This document shows positions 1 through 8,399 of a DNA stretch of 64,000 nt, in pieces. Every line of letters starts with the position of its first letter. Positions within the stretch are counted from its first letter, which is position 1. The DNA is from Clostridiales bacterium. GTDB lineage: Bacteria > Bacillota > Clostridia > Oscillospirales > Acutalibacteraceae. Both the position numbers and the translations under genes were made by a program. The notes beneath the pieces were generated by a model. That model made no database searches. It was not told the origin of the DNA and was given only the letters and a program-made list of their open reading frames with translations. The DNA lies in NCBI GenBank assembly GCA_019415945.1, contig DXYF01000006.1:26237-90236 (forward strand), written 5' to 3'.

Positions 1-703
1 AATAATTGTGTCGATAGGTTATTCCGTCATACTGGTTTTCAGTTACATTTTCCGTAACCGATGGGGTTCCCTGTGAGCTGAAGTACAGATCCGGACGAGG
101 TATCCAAAGCATTTCTCTTGTTGCGTCGTCACTGTTTACAACAGAAAATCTTGAGGCTCCCACAATGCAATCCTTTGAAAAATTACCGTAATCACTTTTG
201 TTTCCTGCATTCTCTCCTGTCAGCACAGACGACAAAGCTGTAAACTTTGAGTTTGTTGTAAGTGAAACAATCTGGCTTGATTCTGAACGAATATAAAGGT
301 CAAAGCTTAAATAGCTCTCATTGGCAACCGCAGTATCCCAGTCTGCATCAAGGTCGGGGCTTGCCATACCGTTTGACTGAACAAGGGCAGGCTTGTAAAA
401 ATTAACTCCGTCAGATGTTACCTCCGACAACTCAAAATCCTCTAAAAATGCCTGATCCTTAATTAAAATTCCGCCCTCCCGAAAGTCCTCTTCCGTCGGA
501 ATCTCACCCGGAGCTACAACAGCAATTTCAACTCCGTCGGGAGCCTTGCACTCTAAATTGATTCCGCCTGCTTCAGCAGACTGTCGGTTTGTAAACCACG
601 CCCACATCGACAAAAATGCGACAACGAGAAGCACAAGCAGAATTATTAAATTTTTGGTAATCATTCTGCCCGTGTGTCTGTTGGGCGAAGTCGAATTTCT
701 CAT
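1..703 (-). CDS. SipW/TasA-like secreted protein, partial (runs off the window edge)
   Basis: The open frame starts at 703 and stays open to base 1 (234 codons). It is preceded by AAAGG about nine bases upstream and lies 24 bp after the stop of the coiled-coil gene. The N terminus has basic residues, a hydrophobic stretch (about residues 17-33) and the sequence WAWFTN at 34-39. This matches the hydrophobic core plus A-W-F-T/S-N signature of SipW-processed TasA/camelysin-type proteins and is shared with the products at 5513-6265 and 7237-8049. A Gly-Ile-Asn-Leu strand follows directly, as in the paralogue at 5513 (Gly-Ile-Asn-Val). The rest looks like an extracellular beta-rich domain without a family motif I can name. 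Last visible gene of the minus-strand surface locus. Exported location is inferred; the C terminus is unseen. Confidence 0.75.
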   Translation of the reverse strand, partial: MRNSTSPNRHTGRMITKNLIILLVLLVVAFLSMWAWFTNRQSAEAGGINLECKAPDGVEIAVVAPGEIPTEEDFREGGILIKDQAFLEDFELSEVTSDGVNFYKPALVQSNGMASPDLDADWDTAVANESYLSFDLYIRSESSQIVSLTTNSKFTALSSVLTGENAGNKSDYGNFSKDCIVGASRFSVVNSDDATREMLWIPRPDLYFSSQGTPSVTENVTENQYDGITYRHNY

Positions 704-727
704 CGGTTTGCCTTTCTGAAAATAAAA

Positions 728-2902
728 TCAATTTATATCGTTAAGCTCTTCCTGTGTAAACATATTTTTTCTTGCTTTTTGTTTTATAAGTCTTATCTCC
801 GACTTAGCCTTTTGCTTAGCAAGCCTTACTTCTTCTCTTGCCTTGCGTTTTGCATCGGCAAGCTCTTTTGCGTGCTGTGCCTTTAGTTCCTTAAGCATTG
901 ACATATACTGCTTTTCAGCCGCCTTCTTGGCTGCGTCCACACGCTTGTCAACAGACTTTTGCACTTTTCTGATTTCCGAAGCATGCTTTGCATCAACAGC
1001 TGCGGCTGCATTAGTATTTGCCTGCTTAATCTGTTCAATTTGCTTTTCATGCTCTGACTGCTTCTCAGCAAGCTCCTGCAAACGCTTCTGCTCTGCCACA
1101 TTTGCTTTGTCGGCAAACTCCGCATTAAGCTCTGCAATATGCTTGGCGTGAGCGGCATTAGCATCGTCAATTTTCTGTTTAAGCGACTTAACCTCTGCGT
1201 CATGAGCCTCTTTTGCTGCTCTTGTTTTTTCTTCAAAATCAGCATTCATCTTGGCGATGCGTTCCTGATTTGTTTTTCGCTCAACATTAAGAATATTAGT
1301 GAGAGATTCGGTCTTGTCCGTAAGATAAGTAATTTTCTTATGATTTTCCTCAATCTCCGCTTCGCATTTTGCAAGATTATCGGTAAGAGCGGCAATTTTT
1401 GCAAGCTGTTCTGCAACTTGTGCTTCAAGCCCCTCAATTCTTACAGTCTGCTCCTCAATAATCTTTTCCTGCTCTTTTATCTTAGACTGCATACGGGCAT
1501 TTTCCTGGATAAGAACCTGAATTCGGTCATTAAGGACAATTATTTGCTCGTTTAGTCTGTCTATTTCCTTGTTAAGGCTGTCAATCGTATTGTTCAGTTC
1601 CTCAATCTTTTCTTTGAGTGCCTGATTTTCTTCTTTTAGAGCTTTTATCTCATTTTCAGCCTCAAGAAGCTTTAGCTTTGTTTCCTTAAGCTCCTTTTTT
1701 AGCTCGGCTATTTCATCCTGAAGTGCGGAAACCTGACCCTTCAGGGTCATTATCTGCTGTTCCTTTTGCTCAAGGGTCACCTTGAGGTTTTTGATTTCAT
1801 TGTTTAAATCAAGGATTTTCTTTTCTCGCTCACGAATTTCACGCAGGCGGATTTCCATTTCCTCTTTTCTTACAGCGTCTATCTGAGCCTTCATAACAGA
1901 CTCACGGGTTTTTTCGGGTTTTGCCTGCTCCTCGGCGATCCTTGCGTTCTCCTCTTCGTATTTTTGCTGAAGAATATTACGCAAGCCTTTGTTCGTAGCT
2001 ATCGACATCATAAAATGCTGAAAACCCATAGCAAAGTATATATCCTGCTGAACATCGCTGCTCATATCTCCCTGATATGTTTCACCGACTATCTCAAATC
2101 CCTTACGCTTGTAGCTGTCAAGGAAATTCCAAAGATCCATCGCTTTTTTAAAGTTGGGATTCTTCTTGAGCAGGTTAGTCTGTGTTATCGGGGGACGAAC
2201 CTCCGGCTCTTTTGCAATTTCACGCATTAACTGAGTGTTTAAAAACTCGTTAAGCGTTGTCCTTATTCTTCTGATTCTGTCAAAGTCCGAAAGCTGTGAA
2301 ACATCCAAAACATCCAAATCGTCTGCAAGCGTTTCATGAGATTCGTTTACATAGTTAATTACGAAATCAACCTTTTTTTCATGAAATTCAACATGCCTTT
2401 TTATCTGAATATTGTTGTAGCTGTCGTTGGGAACATCTTTCATCTTTGAGTACTTATCATCAACAAAACAAAGTGCCTTGCGGATAAGAGTCATAAGAAC
2501 GCGGTTTTCATAAATTGCGAAGCTTTCCTCACGCTCAACTGTTAAAATCTTATTCGGAGTAACCATATCGTTCTCAACTTTTGCAATAAAGTTAGTATGC
2601 TGAGAAAGATGCTTTACAGAATCGGGACCGACTTTTTTTGCAAGCTCTATGCGTACGACATTTTCAACCTGCTTTATAAAACGCCTCTGCTCGTCAATAG
2701 CTTTCTGAATATAGGGCAAGGTTTCCTCAATGGCCTCAACCCAGTCCATATCAATGACCTTTTCGTTAGTTTTACCCTCAAGAGTATCTTCACCCTTGTC
2801 AGCGTCCTTTAAGCTTTCATTTATGTAGTTGTAAGTAAAGTCACTTTTCAGAAGCTCCTGCATATACATATAAGCCCTGTAATATTTACCGAAATCAGCC
2901 AT
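728..2902 (-). CDS. DUF2357-like long coiled-coil protein, probable partner of the McrB-like ATPase
   Basis: 724 residues, start supported by AAGGAG upstream of the ATG at 2902. Residues 1-300 are globular and carry a stretch around 120-145 (REESFAIYENRVLMTLI) that resembles the core of DUF2357, a domain usually encoded beside McrB-like AAA+ ATPases. Residues about 330-640 are an almost unbroken heptad-rich coiled coil. The last 80 residues are Lys/Arg/Ala-rich and strongly basic. I see no PD-(D/E)XK nuclease motif, signal peptide or membrane segment, so it should be cytoplasmic. The gene follows the AAA+ gene by 75 bp on the same strand. By context it would be the rod-like partner or adaptor of the membrane-bound ATPase. 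The DUF2357 assignment is by eye and moderate; the coiled coil is certain. Confidence 0.7.
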   Translation of the reverse strand: MADFGKYYRAYMYMQELLKSDFTYNYINESLKDADKGEDTLEGKTNEKVIDMDWVEAIEETLPYIQKAIDEQRRFIKQVENVVRIELAKKVGPDSVKHLSQHTNFIAKVENDMVTPNKILTVEREESFAIYENRVLMTLIRKALCFVDDKYSKMKDVPNDSYNNIQIKRHVEFHEKKVDFVINYVNESHETLADDLDVLDVSQLSDFDRIRRIRTTLNEFLNTQLMREIAKEPEVRPPITQTNLLKKNPNFKKAMDLWNFLDSYKRKGFEIVGETYQGDMSSDVQQDIYFAMGFQHFMMSIATNKGLRNILQQKYEEENARIAEEQAKPEKTRESVMKAQIDAVRKEEMEIRLREIREREKKILDLNNEIKNLKVTLEQKEQQIMTLKGQVSALQDEIAELKKELKETKLKLLEAENEIKALKEENQALKEKIEELNNTIDSLNKEIDRLNEQIIVLNDRIQVLIQENARMQSKIKEQEKIIEEQTVRIEGLEAQVAEQLAKIAALTDNLAKCEAEIEENHKKITYLTDKTESLTNILNVERKTNQERIAKMNADFEEKTRAAKEAHDAEVKSLKQKIDDANAAHAKHIAELNAEFADKANVAEQKRLQELAEKQSEHEKQIEQIKQANTNAAAAVDAKHASEIRKVQKSVDKRVDAAKKAAEKQYMSMLKELKAQHAKELADAKRKAREEVRLAKQKAKSEIRLIKQKARKNMFTQEELNDIN

Positions 2903-2943
2903 ACGGTGCTACTCCTTCATCTATGCAAATCAAATACCGACTA

Positions 2944-2963
2944 AAGGGCGAACAAAGTTCGCC
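2944..2963 (-). terminator. short hairpin between the AAA+ and coiled-coil genes
   Basis: A GGGCGAAC / GTTCGCCC stem with a short loop lies between the two genes. On the minus strand only TTTAG follows, so it is at best a weak or partial terminator, or a processing or stability hairpin within the operon. Confidence 0.35.
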
Positions 2964-2977
2964 CCTATTTCGCCTAA

Positions 2978-4519
2978 TTATACAAGCTTTTTGAGCATAC
3001 GCAGGTAATCTTTACTTTCATTCATATTTTCTTCTCCGAAAAGCTCGTCAATATAAGCACAAAGACCGTCGATTTCATCTCGGATATATGAAAGGTTCAG
3101 CGATTCAAACTTTCTGAACACCTTTCTTGCAAGAACATAATCAAGACCGTCAACCTCTGTGCCGCCGCAGCCGACATATGCCGGAACAAAATCACGCAGC
3201 TGCTTCACAATACGGTTACCAAACGCAATACGAAAATGCTCAATAACATAGTCGTCAAGCAATAGAATCTTTTTAATGCTCTCATTTGTTACAACATTAT
3301 TTGCCTTTGCCTCGTTTAACAAATCCTCAAAGTGCTTGTAGTTTATGTAAATCGAGTCAGTAAGCGGTGCCTCAAACGCAACACCCTTTGTGTTGATTTC
3401 AATCGGCATCGCACGGTCATATACCTTATCCGTAATAGCAAAGGTAGAGTCATCATTGTTAGCTGTGCCGACATACCACATATTCGGCGGAATTTTTATC
3501 TGACCGTTTATAATGTGCTTAGGATCGTTTGACCATGAGTTTGGAACAATATCTACTACCCACTCGTCACGGGACGGCATTTCAAGAATTGAAAGCATCT
3601 CTGCAAAATAGTACTCGACACGGGCAATGTTCATCTCATCGAGGATTACCGTGTAAACATTCTCGTTATAAGAAGCCTCGTACATCGCACGCAAAAGCTC
3701 GGTTTCATTATACTTCTTGGTAAATTCGTTAAAGTATCCGAACAGCTCACTTCGGTCACGCCAAGACGGCTGAACAGAAGCAATAACTGCAGGATTGTTT
3801 ACAAACTTGCCAAAAGCATACGGAAGTGAGGTTTTACCTGTACCTGAAATACCCTGAAGTATGATAAGTCTTGTAGATGCAAAAGCCGCAACAAAAAGAC
3901 GAATAATCTTAATATCGTAGTAAAGTCCGAGCTGTGAGCACGCAAACAGACGGAAGCGGTCACAAAACTCAGGCAATGTTATCGTGTTGTCATAAATAGG
4001 AGGAACATACTCTGACCAAAGGTCGTCAATCTCGGTAAGCTTGTAGAAGCGGGAACCGTTTGCTTCAACATCCTCTTCCTCGCCGTTATTAAGTGCCTCA
4101 ATTTCCTCTCCGGTAAGTTCGGCAATCTCATTTGGATTAAGACCGATTTGAGAAACCTTCATTGAAAGGATTTTGTCCTTTTCAAGATTTAATCTCATAA
4201 CTTCTTTGTTGAGAGCCTGAACCTCCTTAACAAGAGATTCCGTATCTTTTCTTCTGCGATGAGAACGGATAAACTTTTTTACGGCGACGATTATAAGCCA
4301 TACTATAAGTGCAAGCACCGCAGCGAGAAGCACTATTGCAAGAATTGCAATACCCCAGGCAAGTCCTCCGAGCTCTGTGGTATAGCCGTTTATTATGTTG
4401 ACATAGGCAGGAAAATTAAATGCTTCTCCTATTCCTGTAAACAAGCCTGTTATAATTGACCACAGTGAGCCAAAAAACTGACCGAGAAATTCAAACAGAA
4501 ATCCAAATACTGTATCCAC
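2978..4519 (-). CDS. membrane-anchored McrB/MoxR-like AAA+ ATPase
   Basis: 513 residues. The N terminus has an amphipathic/hydrophobic region (about 1-40) and a clear transmembrane helix (about 50-85), followed by a basic cluster and a short coiled coil. The AAA+ module starts near residue 200: Walker A GISGTGKTS near 220-228, Walker B VILDEMN near 288-294 followed by ARVEYYFAE, and a sensor-1 GTANNDD near 350. The DEMN-ARVEYYF form is typical of McrB-like ATPases encoded with DUF2357 proteins rather than of classic restriction McrB. It sits 75 bp upstream of the coiled-coil gene and 200 bp downstream of the signal peptidase. A role as a membrane-face motor or remodelling enzyme for the surface proteins is inference; a defence role is the alternative, but no nuclease is visible. 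Confidence 0.85.
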   Translation of the reverse strand: MDTVFGFLFEFLGQFFGSLWSIITGLFTGIGEAFNFPAYVNIINGYTTELGGLAWGIAILAIVLLAAVLALIVWLIIVAVKKFIRSHRRRKDTESLVKEVQALNKEVMRLNLEKDKILSMKVSQIGLNPNEIAELTGEEIEALNNGEEEDVEANGSRFYKLTEIDDLWSEYVPPIYDNTITLPEFCDRFRLFACSQLGLYYDIKIIRLFVAAFASTRLIILQGISGTGKTSLPYAFGKFVNNPAVIASVQPSWRDRSELFGYFNEFTKKYNETELLRAMYEASYNENVYTVILDEMNIARVEYYFAEMLSILEMPSRDEWVVDIVPNSWSNDPKHIINGQIKIPPNMWYVGTANNDDSTFAITDKVYDRAMPIEINTKGVAFEAPLTDSIYINYKHFEDLLNEAKANNVVTNESIKKILLLDDYVIEHFRIAFGNRIVKQLRDFVPAYVGCGGTEVDGLDYVLARKVFRKFESLNLSYIRDEIDGLCAYIDELFGEENMNESKDYLRMLKKLV

Positions 4520-4626
4520 GGTACTTCGTCTCCTTAAAAAAATCTACCTTGATGCATTCCGGTGCATCCAAAATGTTAATATGCGGAAATTAAACTTATC
4601 CGCCCCAAAAATAATAAATTACGCGT

Positions 4627-4674
4627 TTAGCAACACAATATTTCTTTTCCGTGTAAAACGGAAAAGAAATACTC
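4627..4674 (-). terminator. long hairpin between sipW-like and AAA+ genes
   Basis: TATTTCTTTTCCGT and its near-complement flank a loop of a few bases, giving a stem of about 14 bp in the 207-bp gap between the signal peptidase stop and the AAA+ start. There is no clean U-run after it, so partial termination or mRNA processing is more likely than full termination. It may lower expression of the ATPase relative to the surface proteins. The rest of the gap holds a second small stem (GATGCA/TGCATC near 4551-4569). Confidence 0.4.
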
Positions 4675-4726
4675 GGTTACTATAATACACCTATGTGTAT
4701 AGGGACAAATTTGTTAAAAGTAAGCT

Positions 4727-5467
4727 CTAAACATCACTCTCGGAATTATCGTCCTCGGCAGGTGTTTGTACCAAAGACTCATTTCCTCTCTGTTTACTCT
4801 GATTTTCACCGAGAGAAGCAAGATACTCCTCAATAGCCTGTTTCTTTTGCTCTTCGGTAAGTTCCGTGCTGTTAACAGCCGTTTTTGCTTCTTCAATAGC
4901 CTTTTCTTTACTGTAGGCAATTATGTTGATAACAACTCTTATAGCCTCATATATAAAGAAAATTATCATGGGCAGCAAAACGCAGAGGAAAAATCCAAGC
5001 TGTGTTCTGATAAAGCTCAACGCACTGCCCAATCCCGCAAACTTCACACCTGTGTACTTTGCCACGATCGACGACGAGGTTTGAAGCGCGGTATCGGGTT
5101 CGGGGTTAGTTTCGGGATTGTCGCCCTGTGTCCTGTAATAGGTTATGTTATCATCCTCTATAACCTCAACAATGCGGTGGGTATTCAAAACAGTTTCACC
5201 GTCTATCTCAATAGGAAAGGTCACAATATCACCTTTTTGATATTCTTCGGTATAATCAGTAACCTTTGCAAAAATGAGATCGCCCTCATTAAGAGTATCT
5301 TTCATTGAACCTGTCTGAACACTTAAGGGTGCAACTCCGAAAATGTTGGGGACCCCAGATGACTTTGATGTTAACGACAGTGTCACTACCAAAACCGACA
5401 CTATCAGAATTAATACAACAATAATGTCAATTATTATGTTTACTATTCTTTTTAACGCTCTGCTCAT
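4727..5467 (-). CDS. sipW: SipW-type (ER-type) signal peptidase I
   Basis: 246 residues, type I signal peptidase. The nucleophile is Ser54 in QTGSMKDTLNEGD. The second catalytic position is His97 in NTHRIVEV, where ordinary bacterial SPase I has Lys. A Ser/His dyad defines the ER/SipW class. There is an N-terminal membrane helix (about 8-33) and a second one near 155-185, followed by a charged cytoplasmic tail. SipW of Bacillus processes TasA/TapA matrix proteins. Here it is flanked by four proteins with SipW-type N termini, so they are its likely substrates. It lies 45 bp after the 250-residue surface protein. The function call is strong; the substrate link is from context. Confidence 0.93.
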   Translation of the reverse strand: MSRALKRIVNIIIDIIVVLILIVSVLVVTLSLTSKSSGVPNIFGVAPLSVQTGSMKDTLNEGDLIFAKVTDYTEEYQKGDIVTFPIEIDGETVLNTHRIVEVIEDDNITYYRTQGDNPETNPEPDTALQTSSSIVAKYTGVKFAGLGSALSFIRTQLGFFLCVLLPMIIFFIYEAIRVVINIIAYSKEKAIEEAKTAVNSTELTEEQKKQAIEEYLASLGENQSKQRGNESLVQTPAEDDNSESDV

Positions 5468-5512
5468 AGGGGGTCTCCAACTAATTTAAGATTTTTGCAT
5501 CAATTAATATAA

Positions 5513-6265
5513 TCAGCCAAGCTGATCTACTGTATCACCTGTTACTGTGAAATCAATATCAACGCTCTGACCTGCGTTAGCGTCAACGCACTGTGCATCC
5601 TGACCTTCAAACCATACATAGATGTTGTAGTATTTAGCTTCGCCTGCATCAGCAGTCTCGCCGCCTGCCAAAGTACCTACATTGATTGTGTAGTTAGTGC
5701 TGGGTGTAATTTTTGTTGTAGAATCAGCAGCACTTGCAGCGTCATATGCAGCACCTGCGTTGTCGTATACAGAAGCTGTGAAGTCGCCTGTTCCAAGGCC
5801 GGAGTCGTTAGCCTCAACAACTGCTACACGGATGTAATCGTTGTTAATACCGGAAATGCTGATTGTTACATTCTCTACATCAGCCTGACCTGCGTTACGA
5901 ACATTGAGCTGCTCAGCAAAGTAGTAGTTAGCACCGTCAGTAATTGAAGAGAACTGCTCGTCAACCGGCTTTTCAAAGCTTGTTCTGTCTTCTGCGTTAG
6001 CTGTAAACCAAGCTGTACCGTTTGCTGTAGAAGCAGGAATAAATGTCTTGTTAGCTACGCCGTAATCAATCTGTGTATCCCAATCCTTGTCACTCTTAGA
6101 AATCTGAAGTTCAGAAGACTTAATTGTCTTAACATTGATACCGCTTGCGGTAGCAGTTGTGTTAGATGTGAACCATGCGTATGTAGCTGTTCCGAGTGCG
6201 AGCATTGCCACGAGGAGCATTGCTACGGAAGAGACTAATAATCTCTTTCTTGATGTTGTTTTCAT
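5513..6265 (-). CDS. TasA/camelysin-like secreted surface protein
   Basis: 250 residues; the start has an excellent GGAGG seven to eight bases upstream. The N terminus is a SipW-type signal: basic residues, a hydrophobic core (10-27) and ATYAWFTSN at 27-35. The mature part is acidic, rich in Thr/Asn/Ala/Asp and predicted beta-rich. Near the C terminus is VWFEGQDAQC (217-226), a motif shared with the next two genes as WI-G-DP-C. This is the protein most like a fibre subunit of the TasA/CalY type. Its gene is directly upstream of the signal peptidase and has the strongest ribosome site in the locus. Expected outside the cell or in the wall after cleavage. Confidence 0.85.
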   Translation of the reverse strand: MKTTSRKRLLVSSVAMLLVAMLALGTATYAWFTSNTTATASGINVKTIKSSELQISKSDKDWDTQIDYGVANKTFIPASTANGTAWFTANAEDRTSFEKPVDEQFSSITDGANYYFAEQLNVRNAGQADVENVTISISGINNDYIRVAVVEANDSGLGTGDFTASVYDNAGAAYDAASAADSTTKITPSTNYTINVGTLAGGETADAGEAKYYNIYVWFEGQDAQCVDANAGQSVDIDFTVTGDTVDQLG

Positions 6266-6352
6266 TGAGAAATTCCTCCTAAAATTGATTTTTGTCCCTA
6301 AAACACCATAGGGATGTTTTTTATATCAGTGCGTTTGCACTTAATATCGTTA

Positions 6353-7159
6353 TCAGTTTGCAGGGGCAGTTGTTTCTTCGTCACGAACACTGAACAGCAT
6401 TCTCATTCTTATGTGACCGTTTCTTATATCGTCAATACACTCGGGATCATTACCCTCTATCCATATAACAACAGTGTACTTGTCAACATCGTCAACCTTG
6501 AAATCTTCTGTTGCAGTTGTCATTACTTCTGTGTCAGTATTAAACTTTGTACAGTCGGTCTCAGCGGTGTTTCTGTCGTTGTATTTGCCCTTGCCGTAAA
6601 TTGACGGCTCACCGTTTTTGTAAACCATTACTCTTACCGCCTCATCGGCAGATTTTGCGGCACCCGTAATTTCAAGCAATGCGTCATAGTCAAGCGTTTC
6701 CTGACCGTTGTTTTTGCAGTAAAAAGTGTAGGCAACATAATTATCGCCGTTATGTTCGCCGTTTTCACTCGTATCAAGGTCAACAGGCAGCCACGAATAT
6801 GTAATGTTTGTAACATCGTCAGCCTGCTTTGCCGACAGCGAAACGCCCATCGTCTTAAACTCGGGGTCTTCGCTAAGTACAATACCCTTTTTTGCGGCAG
6901 GGGAATCCACTTTTATAATAAGGTCGCCCCATTGGGTTACAAGCATTGAAACAAAAAACAGAATCAGCAAAACTATCAGGCACACGCTCAGAATAATGCT
7001 CAAAATTTTTCTGCGTTTTTTGTATTTTACAATTTCGATTGAATCGTTTCTTACATGAAGATGCTCAATTTCGGCATCCGATATTTTTTTATCGTTTAAT
7101 CGGCTTAACTCCTCAGGAGTAATAGGCTGTTCAATTTTAGGTTTGTTTTTTCCGAACAA
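6353..7159 (-). CDS. membrane-anchored TasA-like protein with cytoplasmic tail
   Basis: I place the start at the TTG at 7159 because GGAG lies eight bases upstream; a longer frame from an ATG at 7219 has no ribosome site. The product (268 residues) has a charged cytoplasmic tail of about 50 residues, one transmembrane helix (about 51-75), and an extracellular domain ending with WIEGNDPEC (233-241), the motif shared with its neighbours. Unlike them it lacks the A-W-F-T cleavage signature, having VTQWGD just after the helix. It may therefore remain anchored and act as a base or minor subunit, somewhat as TapA does for TasA; that role is inference. It lies 77 bp after the first gene of the locus. 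Confidence 0.75.
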   Translation of the reverse strand: MFGKNKPKIEQPITPEELSRLNDKKISDAEIEHLHVRNDSIEIVKYKKRRKILSIILSVCLIVLLILFFVSMLVTQWGDLIIKVDSPAAKKGIVLSEDPEFKTMGVSLSAKQADDVTNITYSWLPVDLDTSENGEHNGDNYVAYTFYCKNNGQETLDYDALLEITGAAKSADEAVRVMVYKNGEPSIYGKGKYNDRNTAETDCTKFNTDTEVMTTATEDFKVDDVDKYTVVIWIEGNDPECIDDIRNGHIRMRMLFSVRDEETTAPAN

Positions 7160-7236
7160 TTTGATCACTCCGTGGGTTTTTATTTTCAAATCGTGATACG
7201 CAAACCTTTCGGTCCGCATAAAACGAGTTTTGCTGA

Positions 7237-8049
7237 TTACGAAATCGGAATATTGTTTTCGTCACAGCCGATAAAGCCGAGCTGTACGCCGAGTTGTGCG
7301 TCCTGAACATCGTCATCGCACTGCGGATCCTCTCCGTCAATCCAAAGTCTTACCGTCACTTTGGTGGGGGTAAGCTGTTCAAGATGAAAAATTCTTGTGT
7401 TGTCTGCATATTGCATTTCACCTGCCGGAAGGTCAAATGTAACCTGACCGTTTACCGGAGTACTCTTGTTAGGCTCATAAATAGCCGTACCGTTTGCCTC
7501 GGTAGAAAAGTCGACCCTTGTACAGTTTACAACATCAGCCTGAGGTCCTGTCGAAGTCGTGGTTACTTTTGTGCCGTCGTCATTTCCCTGTTCGGTACTT
7601 TCTGTGGTAAGGTGAACCCACATATCCTCGGTGGCAATAAAATAGCACTCAAACTCAAGGTAAGAACGGTTATTCGGCTCCCTCTCAGCTCCCCGCTGAT
7701 TTGTAAAGCTTGTACCGTCTGTAGTTGTAACGGGGTCAAGCACCGTATCTTCAAGGCTTGTATCAAACCGACCGAGGTAACTGTCGATCATTTCGTTTGT
7801 AATAACCTTGCCATATCTTTCAAGATCCGTGCCGTAGTCCTCCATTGCAACCTTGAGCTGGGCACTCATACTGATTTTTATATCAAGATTATCTACGCCT
7901 GCAAATGTATTTATCGAAAACCACGCAACCGTCGATGTGGTCATTGAAAGCAGAGTAATAAGGGCTACAAAAATTATGAGCCTTTTACGCCTTTTAAACG
8001 GAACCTTTTCACTGACGATTCCGTCAGCAAGCTTGCTAAAAAAGCCCAT
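7237..8049 (-). CDS. TasA/camelysin-like surface protein, first gene of the locus
   Basis: 270 residues from the ATG at 8049, preceded by AGGAGTG. A charged N-terminal segment of about 23 residues precedes a hydrophobic helix (24-40) and STVAWFSINTF (39-49), a SipW-type motif. The C-terminal part has WIDGEDPQC (236-244), the family motif also seen at 5513 and 6353. The long N-terminal charged region is unusual for a cleaved signal and may be a cytoplasmic tail. It is first behind the promoter at 8133-8161. Likely an exported fibre or accessory subunit; family membership is by motif, function inferred. Confidence 0.8.
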   Translation of the reverse strand: MGFFSKLADGIVSEKVPFKRRKRLIIFVALITLLSMTTSTVAWFSINTFAGVDNLDIKISMSAQLKVAMEDYGTDLERYGKVITNEMIDSYLGRFDTSLEDTVLDPVTTTDGTSFTNQRGAEREPNNRSYLEFECYFIATEDMWVHLTTESTEQGNDDGTKVTTTSTGPQADVVNCTRVDFSTEANGTAIYEPNKSTPVNGQVTFDLPAGEMQYADNTRIFHLEQLTPTKVTVRLWIDGEDPQCDDDVQDAQLGVQLGFIGCDENNIPIS

Positions 8050-8123
8050 TATTAACACTCCTAAAAAAATTACTTAAAAAAGGGAAAGACAGTATTGCGT
8101 ATTTTATACAAACTCACCCTCTC

Positions 8124-8152
8124 ATATGGATAATTTTATATTAAATCCATAT
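8124..8152. promoter_or_regulatory. perfect inverted repeat over the locus promoter (operator candidate)
   Basis: ATATGGAT (8124-8131) and ATCCATAT (8145-8152) form a perfect 8-bp inverted repeat with 13 bp between. It covers the -10 box and most of the spacer, where a repressor would block initiation. No regulator gene adjoins it, so the cognate protein is unknown. Confidence 0.5.
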
Positions 8153-8161
8153 AAAAGTCAA
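8133..8161 (-). promoter_or_regulatory. sigma-A-type promoter for the SipW/TasA-like locus
   Basis: On the minus strand: TTGACT (8161-8156), a 17-bp spacer, then TAAAAT (8138-8133). This is a near-consensus promoter about 85 bp before the first start codon. Confidence 0.65.
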
Positions 8162-8399
8162 TGATTTGTACGCTATTCACATTTTTTTTGTATGCGTGTA
8201 CAAAATTTTTCAATTCATTTTGTGCAAAACAACAATTCAAGAAAAGCATCTGCGGTAAATCCTGTTTTCAAAAATAGAAACATATTTTTCACAAAGTATA
8301 AATACAACCATATAATACAAAAAAAATCCCTTGAAAGGGATTTTTAAACGGTTATAATAATATCAAAAGACAATTTTAAGACTTAACACAAATAAAAAA
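8162..8399. other. AT-rich intergenic region
   Basis: AT-rich stretch between the surface locus promoter and the repeat element at 8400. I see no gene. It holds one bidirectional hairpin (8323-8346, listed separately). Confidence 0.5.
8323..8346. terminator. bidirectional hairpin with A/T tails
   Basis: AAATCCCTT and AAGGGATTTTT form a compact stem preceded by a run of A and followed by a run of T. It can act on either strand and probably isolates the surface locus from transcription coming from 9309-8550. Confidence 0.5.

Noticed and set aside
728..4519. McrBC restriction system
   Set aside because: The ATPase has a membrane helix and the partner shows no PD-(D/E)XK motif; surroundings are export genes, not defence genes.
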